NCBI RefSeq assembly: GCF_033115175.1 | Contig: NC_084827.1 | Location: 174,407,401-174,471,400 of the forward strand | Source: Lepus europaeus | Taxonomy: Eukaryota > Chordata > Mammalia > Lagomorpha > Leporidae | DNA: 64,000 nt | Direction of reading: 5' to 3' | Shown: one piece after another, positions 47,540 to 58,254 of the stretch | How positions within the stretch are numbered: the stretch's first letter is position 1 | How the letters are laid out: the number at the start of each line of letters is the position of its first letter | Notes under the pieces: generated by a model | Databases searched by the model: none | Told to the model about the DNA's origin: nothing | Seen by the model: only the letters and a program-made list of their open reading frames with translations | Program-made: the position numbers and the translations under genes

Positions 47540-48270
47540 AATTGGGGTGTGTGTATGTGTGTGTGTGTAGACATGCACTTACATGAGTGTATTGGGGAAT
47601 GCTGCCTAAAAGTGAACTTGATCTATGGATCCCTGTAGATGTTTACTTTACTCTTTATTTGGGGGATTTGGTGACACATCACTGTAAAAAAGATCACACT
47701 ATGAGTTAAATTCAAATTCCCCGTGAGAGTCATGTTTCGGAAAGACTGCCAGAGTCGCTTCCCGGCTGTATAAGAGAACCACAATATCTGAATTTCAAAT
47801 TGTTAAGAGGCCTCTGGAGTTGGGCAAACAGGAAATCACCTTATTAAAAGATAATTTGACTATGCAGTATTTTCCACATAGACTACTTTGATAACACAGG
47901 ATTTCAATTTTGTGAACATTCTCTTTAGCAATTTGGAGATTTCTGAAGAAGCCAGCAGGGTTGTCTATTGCTACACAGCAGTCAAGGGATTGTCTGTGGG
48001 TGAAATTTTCATTTGTATACTAGAAACTTCTAGAAGTCTAGTGTGGAAGTTCATCTAAGCAGAGCTTTTGCTATAAAACCAGGGAGCAGCCGCTCAATCC
48101 AGAAACAGAGGCTTGTGAGGCACTAAATGATCTCATTTCTGCCCGAATCCCCTGCCAACATGCTGCCTTTGCTTTCTTCCTGTCTTGACACCACACCATC
48201 TTACCCCCATCTGGAAGTCATATGGCCCCGGCCCACTTCCCCATCCTCAATTTATTCATACCTCTTTTTT
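47540..48270. other. Unassigned sequence
   Basis: Short GT run at 47547-47568; otherwise no recognised element. Confidence 0.35.
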
Positions 48271-48505
48271 ATTTTAAAGATTTTATTTATTTGAAAAGTA
48301 GGACTACAGAGAGAAAGAGATTTCACACCTACTGGTTCACTTCACAAAAGCCCACCTCAACCAGGTCTGGGCCAGACTGAAGCCAGGAGCCAGGAACTCC
48401 ATTTGGGTCTCCTACTTGTGCCATCTTCCACTGCTTCCCAGGTGCCCATATGGGATGCCAACACTGCAGGCAGCAGCTTAACCCACTGTGCTGCAACCCT
48501 GGCCC
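48271..48505 (-). mobile_element. CSINE, internally deleted (outer part of inverted duplication arm A)
   Basis: Its head, on the minus strand, reads ccagggttgcagcacagtgg and gttaagctgctgcctgcag, almost the same as the CSINE at 51519-51850. About 90 bp of the body are missing. It abuts the duplicated unique segment. Confidence 0.85.
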
Positions 48506-48518
48506 CTGCAGTAGTCTT

Positions 48519-48820
48519 TTTTTTTAAAGATTTATTGTATTTATTTGAAAGACAGAGTTACAGAGAGAGGTAGAGACAGAGAGAGAGGTCTTCCATCTGC
48601 TGGTTCACTCCCCAGATGGCCACAATGGCTGAAACTGTGCCGATCCGAAGCCAGGAGCCAGGAGATTCTTCCAGGTCTTCCACACAGGTGCATGAGCTCA
48701 AGGACTTGGGCCATCTTCTATTGCTCTCCAAGGCCATAGCAGAGAGCTGGATCGGAAGAGGAGCAGCTGGGACTAGACCTGGTGCCCGGGCTTTAACCCA
48801 TTGTGCCACAGCGCCAGTCC
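48519..48820 (-). mobile_element. CSINE inserted inside duplication arm A
   Basis: TSD ctgca[g/a]ta[g/a]tctt at 48506-48518 and 48821-48833, 13 bp with two mismatches. This sequence is single and uninterrupted in arm B (ctacgatagtctt on the complement), so the SINE arrived after the duplication or in one copy only. Confidence 0.92.
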
Positions 48821-48991
48821 CTGCAATAATCTTAATAAATGTCAAGGCCCACAGAAACAGAGTACCTGCAGGAATGTGTTCAGGAATTGTACACATTTGT
48901 TTGCAGAATCTCTGCAGGGCTTTTGTCCTTTGCATCTGTAGATATGGCCTGTCAGTAAACTCAATGTTTTAGTTACCAAAACAGAGATGGA
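48821..48991 (+). repeat. Inverted duplication, arm A
   Basis: About 160 bp (cttaataaatgtcaaggccc to ttaccaaaacagagatgga) that reappears, reverse-complemented and nearly unchanged, at 51352-51518. The similarity breaks sharply after 'agatgga', where a CSINE fragment begins in arm A and L1 sequence lies in arm B. It contains no gene that I recognise. Confidence 0.92.
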
Positions 48992-49086
48992 TCAGAAGTG
49001 GAGCAGCCAGGACTCAAACAGGCTCTCATATGGGATACTGATGTCACAGGCAGTGGCTTAACCCACTGCACCATAACACTGGCCCT
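48992..49086 (-). mobile_element. CSINE head fragment
   Basis: Only the 5' third, on the minus strand: gaagtggagcagccaggact, tatgggatactgatgtcac and ttaacccactgcaccataacactggccc. It starts exactly at the edge of duplication arm A, so the breakpoint probably cut this SINE. Confidence 0.8.
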
Positions 49087-49534
49087 AAACTGGGAAATTC
49101 TTACCCATCCTCCAGGTGCTCAGTTGTCACAAGTCAAGGAAACTTCTCCAACTTCTGCAGAATCTACTAGTTTCTCCCTGCAAGAAGCTCCCATAATATT
49201 TTGTTATCAGAACCTGATGTACTACCATGTTTCTAATATTTTTCTTAACTCTAGTGTCTAACATCCACAGGGCAAATACTGTGTCTGTGTAGTCTATACC
49301 TGGTAATGACAGCTGAGTCGGTTAGCACATAGTTCCAGCCTCATACATGCTGAGCTTTCACTAACATCTCCTGGACGGATGGAGAGAAAGAAGGACCAGA
49401 TTATGGATTACTGCTCTAGTGGTTTTCAGGCTATCCTGTTGGGACTCTTAGGCTTAGAACAGCTTCTCAGAGATCACCAGGTAAAGGAAACAAGCAGGTG
49501 GGGCTAAAGAGACTGGAGACCAGGGCCCCTTACC
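49087..49534. other. Unassigned sequence
   Basis: No repeat or exon recognised. Confidence 0.35.
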
Positions 49535-49536
49535 CA

Positions 49537-49810
49537 GACAGACAGATAGTGATAGATCTTTTATTTGCTGATTCACTCCCCAAATGTCTGTAATAGCCAG
49601 GGTTAGGCTAGGCTAAAGCCAGAAGTTAGGAACTCAATCCAGGTCACCAACAGAGGTCTCAGGAACCTAAGTACTTGGACTATCACCTGCTGTGTCCTAG
49701 GGTGTGCATTAGCAAGGAGCTGGGATCAGGAGCCAGAGCTGGGACTCAAACCTAGGCCCTCCAATAAGAGATGCAGATATTTCAAGTGGTAGCCTAACTG
49801 TACCCACCCA
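49537..49810 (-). mobile_element. CSINE, old and diverged
   Basis: 'gctgattcactccccaaatg', taaagccagaagttaggaac, gagccagagctgggactcaa and ccaagtggt-like ends. Much more diverged than its neighbours. Confidence 0.7.
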
Positions 49811-49955
49811 TCAATCTTGTTTGTTTTAATCTGCAATATATACCACCCTTCTTATTTTTTTTAAAGATTTATTTACTTATTTGAGAGGCAGAGTTACAGA
49901 GAAAGAAAGGCAGACAGAGATAGAGGCCTTCCTAATACTGCTTTGTGATGGAATG

Positions 49956-50048
49956 AGGTGAAAAGGTCATATCAAGATGGCCACTCAGGTGAAAAGTTCA
50001 TGCCAAGATGGCCACTGAGGTGAAAAGGTCATGCCAAGATGGCCGTTG
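49956..50048. repeat. 31-bp tandem repeat, three copies, in the LTR U3
   Basis: Units at 49956-49986, 49987-50017 and 50018-50048, each aggtgaaaag.tcat..caagatggcc.... The other LTR has one copy. Each unit holds a caagatggc core resembling the YY1 site (AANATGGC). Confidence 0.95.
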
Positions 50049-50292
50049 ACAACAAACTGCCTGGCAACAGGCCGTGATTGGTGGCTTCAGAAACCACAGG
50101 ACAACAGAGGAAACCACAGGACAACAGAGCCTGACTGACGGCAGGCCGAGATTGGATGGTTTCAGAAACTGCCTGGCAACAAGAGCCTCACTGGCAACAG
50201 GCTGTGATTGGATGGCTTTGGAAATTGCCTGGCAACAGGCTGTGATTGGTTAGGGCATAGACCACCCCTTGACCAGATTGGCTGGTCTTGAC

Positions 50293-50299
50293 TATATAA
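50293..50299 (+). promoter_or_regulatory. LTR TATA box
   Basis: tatataa, conserved with copy 1; the nearest CCAAT-type boxes (attgg) lie 15-50 bp upstream. The AATAAA at 50317 follows closely. Confidence 0.6.
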
Positions 50300-51129
50300 G
50301 CTGTTGTACTAACTGAAATAAAGGAGTGTGCAGGCTACTTGCCTCAAGCCCACTTTCACCCAACTCCCGGGGTCTGTGTGGTGACTCCGTACCTCTTGCC
50401 ACTACCACTCTCCTCCTCTCAGAAATGAATCCACTGCAACATTGGTGAGAAATCAACTGCAACACAGCTTCACTCCCCAAATGGCCACAATGGCCAGAGA
50501 TGAGCTGGTCCAATACAAGGAGCCAGGAGCCTTTTCTGGGTCTCCCAGGTGGTACAGAGGCTCAAGCACTTGGGTCATCTTCCACTGCTTTCCCAGGTCA
50601 TAGAAGAGAGCTGGATAAGAAGAGGAGCATCTGGGAGTTGAACCAGCACCCATATGGGATGCTGGCATCGCAGGCAGAGGCTTAGCCTACTAGGGTACAG
50701 CACCAGCCCCTATACCACCCTTCTATGTAACACTCCATTGGAAGAAAATATTTTGTTAATAAATAACTTAGAAAACCACAGATTTAGTCCTGAACTCCCA
50801 AACTCAAATGTTCTCAGGGGTCAGGAAAGTAATATGTCAGTGGATCAGTCCAATATTTTGCACATTAAACACGAAATAGTCTTCCTTCCACAACTGTGCT
50901 CATGTTCCTTTTCTTTGAAATGGAGCCCACTCAGTGTACTGCTCTTTGCCAGTTTTGATGGGAGGACTATAGAAAAATGTTTATCCATCAAAAGAAAACA
51001 AAACAAAAGGCCATCTTCCCAATGTACTATGACCCTCTCAGCCACTGCCCCCCCAAAGTCTTCTATAAAGTCTATAAAATCAAACAATGTGACTTATAAG
51101 GAAACATGATAAATTTAAATAACAGGAAA

Positions 51130-51348
51130 ATATAGTTATTATTTAATGGCACATATTTATGGGTACAGTGTGATAATCTGATACATGTGTACGTGTACTG
51201 GCCAAATCAGGGTTATTAACATCTGTCTCTCCTTGTCATTACTTTATGCTCACAGCCTCCCACTTACTCGCTTCTGCTTATTCATAAATTACACAATGAG
51301 CTATTGTGAACTACATCACCCCACTACATTTATAATACTGGAATGATT
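51130..51348 (-). mobile_element. L1 3' UTR fragment
   Basis: Plus-strand text 'ggcacatatttatgggtacagtgtgataatctgatacatg' and 'ggccaaatcagggttattaacatctgtctc' is the antisense of the common L1 3' UTR. Its right edge is the break of duplication arm B. Confidence 0.8.
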
Positions 51349-51351
51349 CCC

Positions 51352-51518
51352 TCCATCTCTGTTTTGGTAACTGAAAAATAGATTTTACTGACAGGCCATA
51401 TCTACAGATGCAAAGGACAAAAGCCCTGCAGAGATTCTGCAAATAAATGTGTACAATTCCTGAGCACATTCCTGCAGGTACTCTGTTTCTATGGGCCTTG
51501 ACACTTATTAAGACTATC
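51352..51518 (-). repeat. Inverted duplication, arm B
   Basis: Reverse complement of 48821-48991 without the TSD-flanked SINE of arm A. By eye, differences are about 10 in 160 bp. Followed immediately by a plus-strand CSINE whose head matches the outer CSINE of arm A. Confidence 0.92.
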
Positions 51519-51850
51519 GTAGGGGTCAGGGTTGCAGCACAGTGGGTTAAGCTGCAGTGTTGGCATCCCATATGGGCACCGCTTCCAGTCCCAGCTGCTC
51601 CAGTTCTGATCCAGCTCCCCGGTATGTGCCTGAGAAAGCAGTGAAAATGGCCCAAGTGCTTCAGCCCCTACCATCCACATGGGAGACAGGGATGGAGTTC
51701 CTGGCTCCTGCAGCCTTGTCCAGCCACAGAGGTTGCAGCCATTTTGGGATTGAACCAGATGATGGAAGGTGTGTGTGTGTGTGTGTGTGTGTGCGTGTGT
51801 ATCTCCCTCTTTATCTGTAACTGTGCTTATCAAATAATTTTTTTAAAAAG
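51519..51850 (+). mobile_element. CSINE (outer part of duplication arm B)
   Basis: Head ggggtcagggttgcagcaca, full body, a (GT)n run at 51771-51800 in place of the usual CT tract, A-rich tail. See 48271-48505 for its mirror partner. Confidence 0.9.
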
Positions 51851-52138
51851 ACTGTTGCACCTAAAACGTGCTTCCACACTGAACATTCCGTCTCCCCACT
51901 TTAACCTATCTTTCAATTGCTATTCAATCAACCAAAACATTAAATAAATAATCGCTGAAGGCCAGTCACTAGGGTGAGGAAACTAAGGGAGACAGATGTG
52001 TGTCCCTGAAAGAGTTCCCTATCTCAGGTGGGACGGACAAAAGCCCTCAGTTGCACCATCTTCCTACAACATTGCAGCTCCCTGCTGGTTTTCAGTGCTT
52101 GCCCCCCACCCCCCTTCACTGAAGAGTGCTTCGCTAAG
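51851..52138. other. Unassigned sequence
   Basis: No repeat or exon recognised. Confidence 0.35.
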
Positions 52139-52215
52139 GCAAAGGTCGGCTCATTTTGTAAAGGGCCAGCTTTTAAATAGGTTAGGCTTCGCTGGCCAAG
52201 TCCCTTTGAGCATGT
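52139..52215 (+). mobile_element. DNA-transposon relic (hAT-like), left end
   Basis: 'ggcaaaggtcggctcattttgtaaagggccagcttttaaatagg' fits a widespread mammalian repeat (tttctgtaaagggccagatagtaaatatttt). A possible right end is at 53783-53815 (gggctatagtttaccagcc). Family not assigned. Confidence 0.45.
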
Positions 52216-53394
52216 TAAGTAGATACTTGTATAACAGGGAAGAAAAAAGATTTCACAAAATTTTTATGAAGGAAAGGCAAAATAAAGTAATAAAGATTGA
52301 ATACTTTTTTTCTGTCATACAAGCTTACTAAAGAGAAGAATAAACATTTTTGTCAGGTAGAAAACTTTTAAGGTTCAGGAACAGTGGTTGTTGTTGTCAA
52401 ATCAATTTCATCACCCATAGAAACCATCTCACTGCAACAAAAGGAATCAGAGCTTCTTGAAAAAGAATGGCTGACTGTAGAGCTGAAGCAGAAATACAAA
52501 AGATGAGACAGAGGACCAGAAAGTAAGAAGGTCCTAATACATACCCAGAAAGACAGAAACAGAGACATACAGAGAGACAGACACATAAGCAGGGTCACAC
52601 ATATGCACAGAAGCACACAAAGACACACAACCACACACATACATAGCCACACACACACACACACACGATGGGGAACCTATCGAAGAAACACAGGAGCTGG
52701 ACAAAGATGGAAATTTTTGAGCAACAAAAGAAATGATTATGCTCCACAGAACAAAATAAATATCCAAGAATCCATATTGGGATAAATAAGCAAGAGAGAA
52801 TAGATAACCCTCCATGCAGAATTCCAAATAATCCAAGCAGACACTCTACCCTTAGCATAGCTCCCTTTTCCTTAAGTGTGGCCTGCACGGAGTGATTTCC
52901 CTCCAAAGAGTACGGTATGGGGAGAGGGGGAAGGAGGACTTTTATGGTGGAAAAGACGAACTAACACCACCTCAGAGAGGTGAGCAAGGCCAACCCTAGC
53001 AGTGGTAAGTTGTGTCGATGGGACAAGCTTACCCTTGACATGATGTGATAAAAAAGACAGTTTATCTCTGTGCCCCACCCCGCCCCAACCTATAATGCCA
53101 GGGTGCTCGGGGGAAAGCATAGGAATGTCTCTGGACGACCATTCTACAGAATGCCTGGCGAGGACTCCTCAGATGCCTGAGAGGTCATCACAGCCAAGAG
53201 TTGCCTGAGAAGACATAAACATGGTTGGGGATCCTGGCTGGGATCTTGTAACCACAGCAACAGGAAAACACACGAGGCAAAATCTGCAGGAAACAGGATG
53301 AAGTCTGGACTTCAGTTACTAACAATGCATTGACATTTGTTTATTAATTGTGATGAATGTGCTACACTAACGTAACATGTTAGTAAGGAAAACC
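52216..53394. other. Unassigned sequence with a CA run
   Basis: A CA-rich stretch at 52617-52667 generates long cysteine/valine-rich antisense frames that are artefacts. No gene supported. Confidence 0.35.
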
Positions 53395-53675
53395 AGGTGA
53401 TCTACGCTAGGCGGGATACCACATCCCATAATGTTGTGCTTGGGCTCAAGCCCTGGCTCTGCTGCTGATGCACTTTCCTGCCATTGCACGGACTGGGAGG
53501 CAGCAGTGATGGTTCCTGTATTTGGGTGCCTGCTACTCACACGAAAGATGCTGGGTTGAGTTCTTGGTTTCTAGCTTTGGCTTGGCCCCACCCCATCTGT
53601 TGCAGGCATTTGGAGAGTGAGTGAGCAGATGGGTGTTCTTTGTCTTGCAAATAAATAAAATTTTAACATTTTGAA
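53395..53675 (+). mobile_element. CSINE-related, older subfamily
   Basis: 'ctaggcgggataccacatcc', gctgatgcactttcctgcca, gctactcacacgaaagatgc and ttgcaaataaataaaat tail. Confidence 0.75.
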
Positions 53676-55015
53676 TTAAAATATCTATTCTGAGATAAAA
53701 AGCTTATTCAAAATCAACATACACAACAATCACCCTTAGCTCTGAAGTGGTAGAAAAGCAAGCTACGGGGCTGTACTTTGGTCTCTGGGCTATAGTTTAC
53801 CAGCCTTGTCTAAATTAGTCACTTCTCTCCCCATTAGGTAGCTGGAGACACTTGAGTGGAGAAATACTCCCACCAGGGTTAAGGTCATCTTGTCATGGAT
53901 AGAGTCAGAGTCTATGCCCTTTCTTATTGCAGCTCCATGATTTCATCTTTCCTCTGTTCAGAAACACCTGACGAGTCTGCATGGTCTTCAGCTGTTTCTG
54001 ATCAAGGGGGAAAATAAGTTTAGCATGCCACAGAGATTTCCTGAAAAGTCCTACTGACGAACACTGAGCCGCAAACTCACCTCTAAAAGTAAAGAAAGCT
54101 AGGAAAAGCCATTCTGGCATTCACAATTCTATGATGCATAGGAAGAAAGGCAGGGAAAGAGTGTGGTGGAGGCACTGACTGCCTGTAGGTTGCTATGAGG
54201 GGTTACCTAAAATGTCCTAATTACTTCACATTTGTCTTTCTTCCTTACGGTTTTTACGTTTGTCATCATACAAAAACTCGAACATCCTTTAATAGTAAAA
54301 ATGTTGATGTAAAGATACTTATACCTGAAATATCACTTTGACTTGATCTACAGCATTATTTGGGGAAAGTGTCATATCATATTCCCAGTTACCTCTTAGT
54401 TCTTGAAGAAAATCACAACTGGATCAAATTGCTTAAAAACAATAACAAAAAAAAACCCACTCAATTTGCATGAAACGAAAAAGCAGAAACCATTATGTCA
54501 GAATCACTAAGTGACAAGGTCTGGATTGGTGATCCAAGACCAGGGGATACAGGTCTCACTGTGCTGAGTGCTATATCCATCAAAGAAGCCAACTCTCCAC
54601 TATTAAACCCACTGGGAAAGAATTTACCTGTGTGTGTGTGTGGCATTTCTTTGCAAGAATGAAGAGCTTTGGAAAAGCCCCACCATGAGCTGGAGCCATG
54701 GCTGCACCATATCTAGATGGCAAGACCTCTCTATGGCATACAGTGCCCTTGACTGTGGAAACCCACACATTGGAACAGGGCTGGTTCGAGCTCCACTAAG
54801 TTAGGAGACCATCACCAGTTCAAGCAATCCTGAGTGGCAGTTTACTCTTGCTTGCCACTGTTTTCACAGGCAGTGCAAGTAACAGTGTAGGTAAGATGCT
54901 GAAGTGCTTGGCACACTTAGAGAATTCGCTCCTCGCTTTAGAACGATTGACAACTTCATGACATATGAACTGCAGATCATAGTCACTAACCACCAAACTG
55001 AGCATGTCAGCCTAC
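53676..55015. other. Unassigned sequence
   Basis: No exon or repeat recognised beyond the possible hAT end near 53800. Confidence 0.35.
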
Positions 55016-55019
55016 TGTG

Positions 55020-55245
55020 CCTAAAGCAAGAACAGCACAGTGACAACAGCTCACATGTGCCAAAAGTTTGGGGTGTGCTGGAGGTGGGCTCAGTCATTTA
55101 CATGCAGTCTGTGTTTAATTCTCACAAAGACCCTTCAGGGGAGGTCCTGTCATTATTCCCATTTTCCAAATTATGAAGCTTAGACCCAGGGAGTTATTTG
55201 CCGAAAGTCATCAGCATGTAAAGGATTAAAGCAAAATTCTAATCC
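55020..55245 (-). mobile_element. MIR-type SINE fragment
   Basis: 'tttaattctcacaaagacccttcaggggaggtcctgtcattattcccattttcc' and 'agggagttatttgccgaaagtcatcagcatgtaaagg' match antisense MIR landmarks (ctcattttacagatgag, cttgcccaaggtcacacagc). Confidence 0.6.
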
Positions 55246-56555
55246 ACTTTGCTACACACAAGCTGCCCTAGAACAGAGCTTAGTCTCCATCACCATGCTC
55301 TTCAAAGTGAAATTCTGTATTTCTCTGTTTATTAGATGAAGATCTGGTTCAAACAAGCTGCAAACTCAGGAGCCAGCCTCCTTCTGTTGCCTTTCAATGC
55401 TCACTGTCTGCCTGCTGCAGACTAAGTGCTCAGGGACATGAATTATTTTTCTTGAATGTCCATGAATAAGCGAATGTCTTTAATGTGTTCAGTGTCTGCT
55501 CTCATACTATCATCAGGCTCTACCCTAAACCTGAACCAGCAGGCTTCATGAAACGCCTTTCAAAAGACAAACTGATTTATAAAAACCATTTTGTCTTTCA
55601 TATCAGTCTTTAAGGGGTACCACATACAATGAACTTAAGAATTAGAAAGACTGGAGATGACATGAGGATGTGATCAGAGCAGCTTCTGACAAGGAAAAAC
55701 AAGCAGAGAGGACCAACAGCCCAGACATCAAATCATAGCATATAGCAGAGACCAGAAAACAACTCACACTAGGTTCCCTCCTGGTGTTGACAGAGGCCCC
55801 TGTGAGCCACATGACCAATAGGGTCCTTTACAGAAGATGGGAGTCCACGTGTCTGTGTCACGCTCTCTGCTGTGTCCTAGGGGTTGCTCAACAGTTAATA
55901 TTTTGTTCTGCCTTCACTTACAAACTCTTCAACAATCTAAAAACATCAGGCCACTGCATTGCATCATTTAGCAAGCAAGGAGTATATTGCTATGCCATGT
56001 GCAAGACTGTGGACAGATGTTTTAAGGGCAGAGAGAGAGGGAAAATCATCTTTAAATCATTCTTTGTGCTTCAAACCCCCCACACATACACACACTTGCT
56101 TTCAGGACTTCTTGTGGTCTCACCAAACAATTCCATGTGAAGTTACAATTACATTTTTTAAAAAATGACTCTAGGACTTCAGCACTGCAGTTGAATACAA
56201 AATGGAATTGAATACAGGGCAGCCCTAAAATGCCTTCAGTTTCTATGGACCAAGGAGCTGTCTGCTGAGGCAATTTCATTTGATCCCCACAGTCAGCAGT
56301 ACGTAAGGTACCTCTTGAAGTTACCAAGTGCCTGCTCACGAAGCTAGACGTAGCTAGACGTATCTCTGGATTTCAGTGCACCTCAACATTCACTGTGCTG
56401 CATTTCACTGGGAAATTCAGGTGCAAAACTTCAGATGAGGATTCTTGCTATTTTTTTTTTCACAACTTTCATATTGACAAGCACCAAGAGTGGGTTTGCT
56501 GATTATTAGGAAGTCAGGAAAGCACAGAAACAGCTCTGGCAGCCACAGAGATGCT
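55246..56555. other. Unassigned sequence
   Basis: No exon or repeat recognised; the 118-codon plus frame at 55784-56140 has no recognisable homology. Confidence 0.35.
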
Positions 56556-57065
56556 GTGTTAGTCTGATTTGCAATGATACAACATACTTGAGGTTGACTA
56601 ACTTTATAACGAAGAGAGTTCAACTTAGCTGACGGTTCTGGAGATTCAAAGTCCAAGGTCAGGTGGTCCCACTGGCTCATTGGTTCAGTTTCTCATGAGG
56701 TCCAACAGTGCATGGAATCTCAATATAGGAGCATGTGTGCATGGAGGAGACTTCATGTCCAAATAGAAAGCTAGAGAGAAAATGAGGGGTCAGCCTCATT
56801 TTTCTAATGGCTCCCTCTTGAACTTGCTCAGGGTCTCACAAGAGCCTCTTTAATCCCTTCTGAGGGCAGCTTCTTGGTAATTTAAGGGCCTCCTAGGGGC
56901 CCCACCTCTTAAAGGTTCCATCACCTCCCATATTGTCACCTTGGGGACCAAACATCTCATATAGGAAGCCTTTGCGGGGCTCACTGAAACCACAGGCAAA
57001 CCATTGTAGGTGTTTTCCTTAGGGTATTTCAAATGCCATGAATAGCAGGAGTGCTGGTTTGACAA
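56556..57065 (-). mobile_element. MaLR-type LTR relic
   Basis: 'gtgttagtctgatttgcaat', 'gacggttctggagattcaaagtccaaggtc', 'ggggccccacctcttaaagg' and 'cacctcccatattgtcacc' follow the antisense order of a common mammalian LTR. Ends beyond the exon's poly(A) side. Confidence 0.5.
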
Positions 57066-57127
57066 CCAACATCAAATCCAAAGCATTTTATATCATTTTA
57101 AAAGAACAAGAGAGACAAGTGCATCCT

Positions 57128-58028
57128 TGACTTGATAACATTTATTCAATATTCTCTGAAATTAGCAAGAATCAGAAGAAGCACATATCAATCAAATACA
57201 GCCACAAGAATGTCCTGGATATAAATAAAGATGCACTATGAGAAATTCTCACTACTGAAGGAACCAGTACTCTCTTACATTGACTACCTCTTAGTAACAG
57301 ACAACTCAAATGTAAATTCAATTTACTCACAATATAAAAACCTGATTTTTTAAAGAAAAAATAGAGACTGAACTCAATTGTAATTTGCCTCACTAGGCCT
57401 TTTCATTGTGGATGTTTTCAAGGCCTAGTTTGAAGACTGTTACACAAATGACAAAAACAAACTCGAAAGAGTGGTCTGCAAAGTTCAACCAAACAATGCA
57501 GAAATAAATCACGTACCCATGCACCGAATAAGGCAGAGGCTAATTTCATTCGGGTTAGGAATAATAAATGTAACTAGTGTCTTTTTCACAAAACAAACAT
57601 TTCAGACTTCTTTTTAAGTAACGGGTATACTGTATTATGCATCATACTCTACTTACATGTTCTTCTAACTCTACTCGGAAAGCCAGCACTCGGACATCAA
57701 CAGAAACTTTTTGATTAGACTTACTCTGTAACAACCACAGAACTTCATCTGGGTTTTGTGATAGTGTCTACCATGAAAACAGCACACACTAGTAGAAGCA
57801 TACAGTTTAGAGAGCTGGAAGTACATTAAAATGTAGTATATGGAATTCACAAATTCTGTATTTTTAAAATATTTTTCTCAAACTAAAAGCTGCAGAAAAT
57901 TAGTTCTTAAATATTCTACCGAAAACTCTTGAGCAGCTAACATTTTAAATTTCTTAAGCTTTTTATTTTCTTAAAAATATTTAAATGAGTGTAGTATCCC
58001 ATCTTTTTGAAAAATAATCCAAAAAAAA
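57128..58028 (-). other. Putative 3' UTR of the minus-strand gene
   Basis: About 0.9 kb from the stop codon to a predicted cleavage site. No SINE, LINE or LTR is seen in it, although repeats crowd both sides, which is consistent with selection on a UTR. AT-rich with T-runs on the minus strand. Confidence 0.55.
57141..57146 (-). promoter_or_regulatory. Polyadenylation signal AATAAA (minus strand)
   Basis: Plus-strand tttatt. On the minus strand a GU-rich tgtctctcttgttc lies about 25-40 nt downstream, the layout of a real cleavage and polyadenylation site. Confidence 0.55.
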
Positions 58029-58140
58029 TTACAAATCCTTTGTTTTAATCAGTGTGACCAAGGGCTTGTCATCCGGACTGTAATCCTCATAGGCGATAGG
58101 GGTCACATCATACATCGCAGGCCGGGATTTCTTTCCAAAT
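58029..58140 (-). CDS. Terminal coding exon of an unidentified gene (partial)
   Basis: On the minus strand a polypyrimidine tract and AG (tgtttctctgtgatttcag) precede the exon at 58140. After one base of a split codon there are 36 codons and TAA (stop at 58031-58029). The other two frames stop within 13 codons. The peptide begins FGKKSRPAMYDV, has a tyrosine- and acid-rich middle (AYEDYSPDD) and ends LVTLIKTKDL. The basic start followed by a polar tail with two tyrosines would suit the cytoplasmic end of a single-pass membrane protein, but this is inference; I do not recognise the gene. CpG-containing codons stand out from AT-rich surroundings. The preceding exon is not visible in the window and should lie at higher coordinates. 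Confidence 0.72.
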
Positions 58141-58254
58141 CTGAAATCACAGAGAAACAGGATTCTGGTTGGAAAAATATAAGATCTCAAGTCCTATTAA
58201 ATGCAAGTGGTGAAAATAACTTACACTCCAGAATCAAACGGAAACATAAGAATA

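Larger units (their letters stand above)
49944..50464 (+). mobile_element. Solo endogenous retrovirus LTR (copy 2)
   Basis: A 521-bp unit starting TGTG and ending CAACA, like copy 1 at 4372-4725. Flanks are ctgctt (49938-49943) and cagctt (50465-50470), a 6-bp TSD with one mismatch. It has the same architecture: repeated ggcaacaggctgtgattgg boxes, TATA (50293-50299), AATAAA (50317-50322) and the shared 3' part tttcacccaactcccggggtctg. It differs by a threefold 31-bp repeat near the 5' end and a small 3' insertion. No internal retroviral genes adjoin it. Confidence 0.9.
49853..50710 (-). mobile_element. CSINE split by an LTR
   Basis: The 3' part (49853-49943: T run, gagttacagagaaagaaagg) and the 5' part (50465-50710: cttcactccccaaatggcca to cagcaccagcccc) are one minus-strand CSINE. 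Its own 14-bp TSD tataccacccttct flanks the whole at 49839-49852 and 50711-50724. The LTR lies inside, so the SINE is older. Confidence 0.93.

Noticed and set aside
52368-52906. Cysteine- and valine-rich minus-strand frames
   Set aside because: Produced by a CA/GT microsatellite and surrounding AT-rich DNA.
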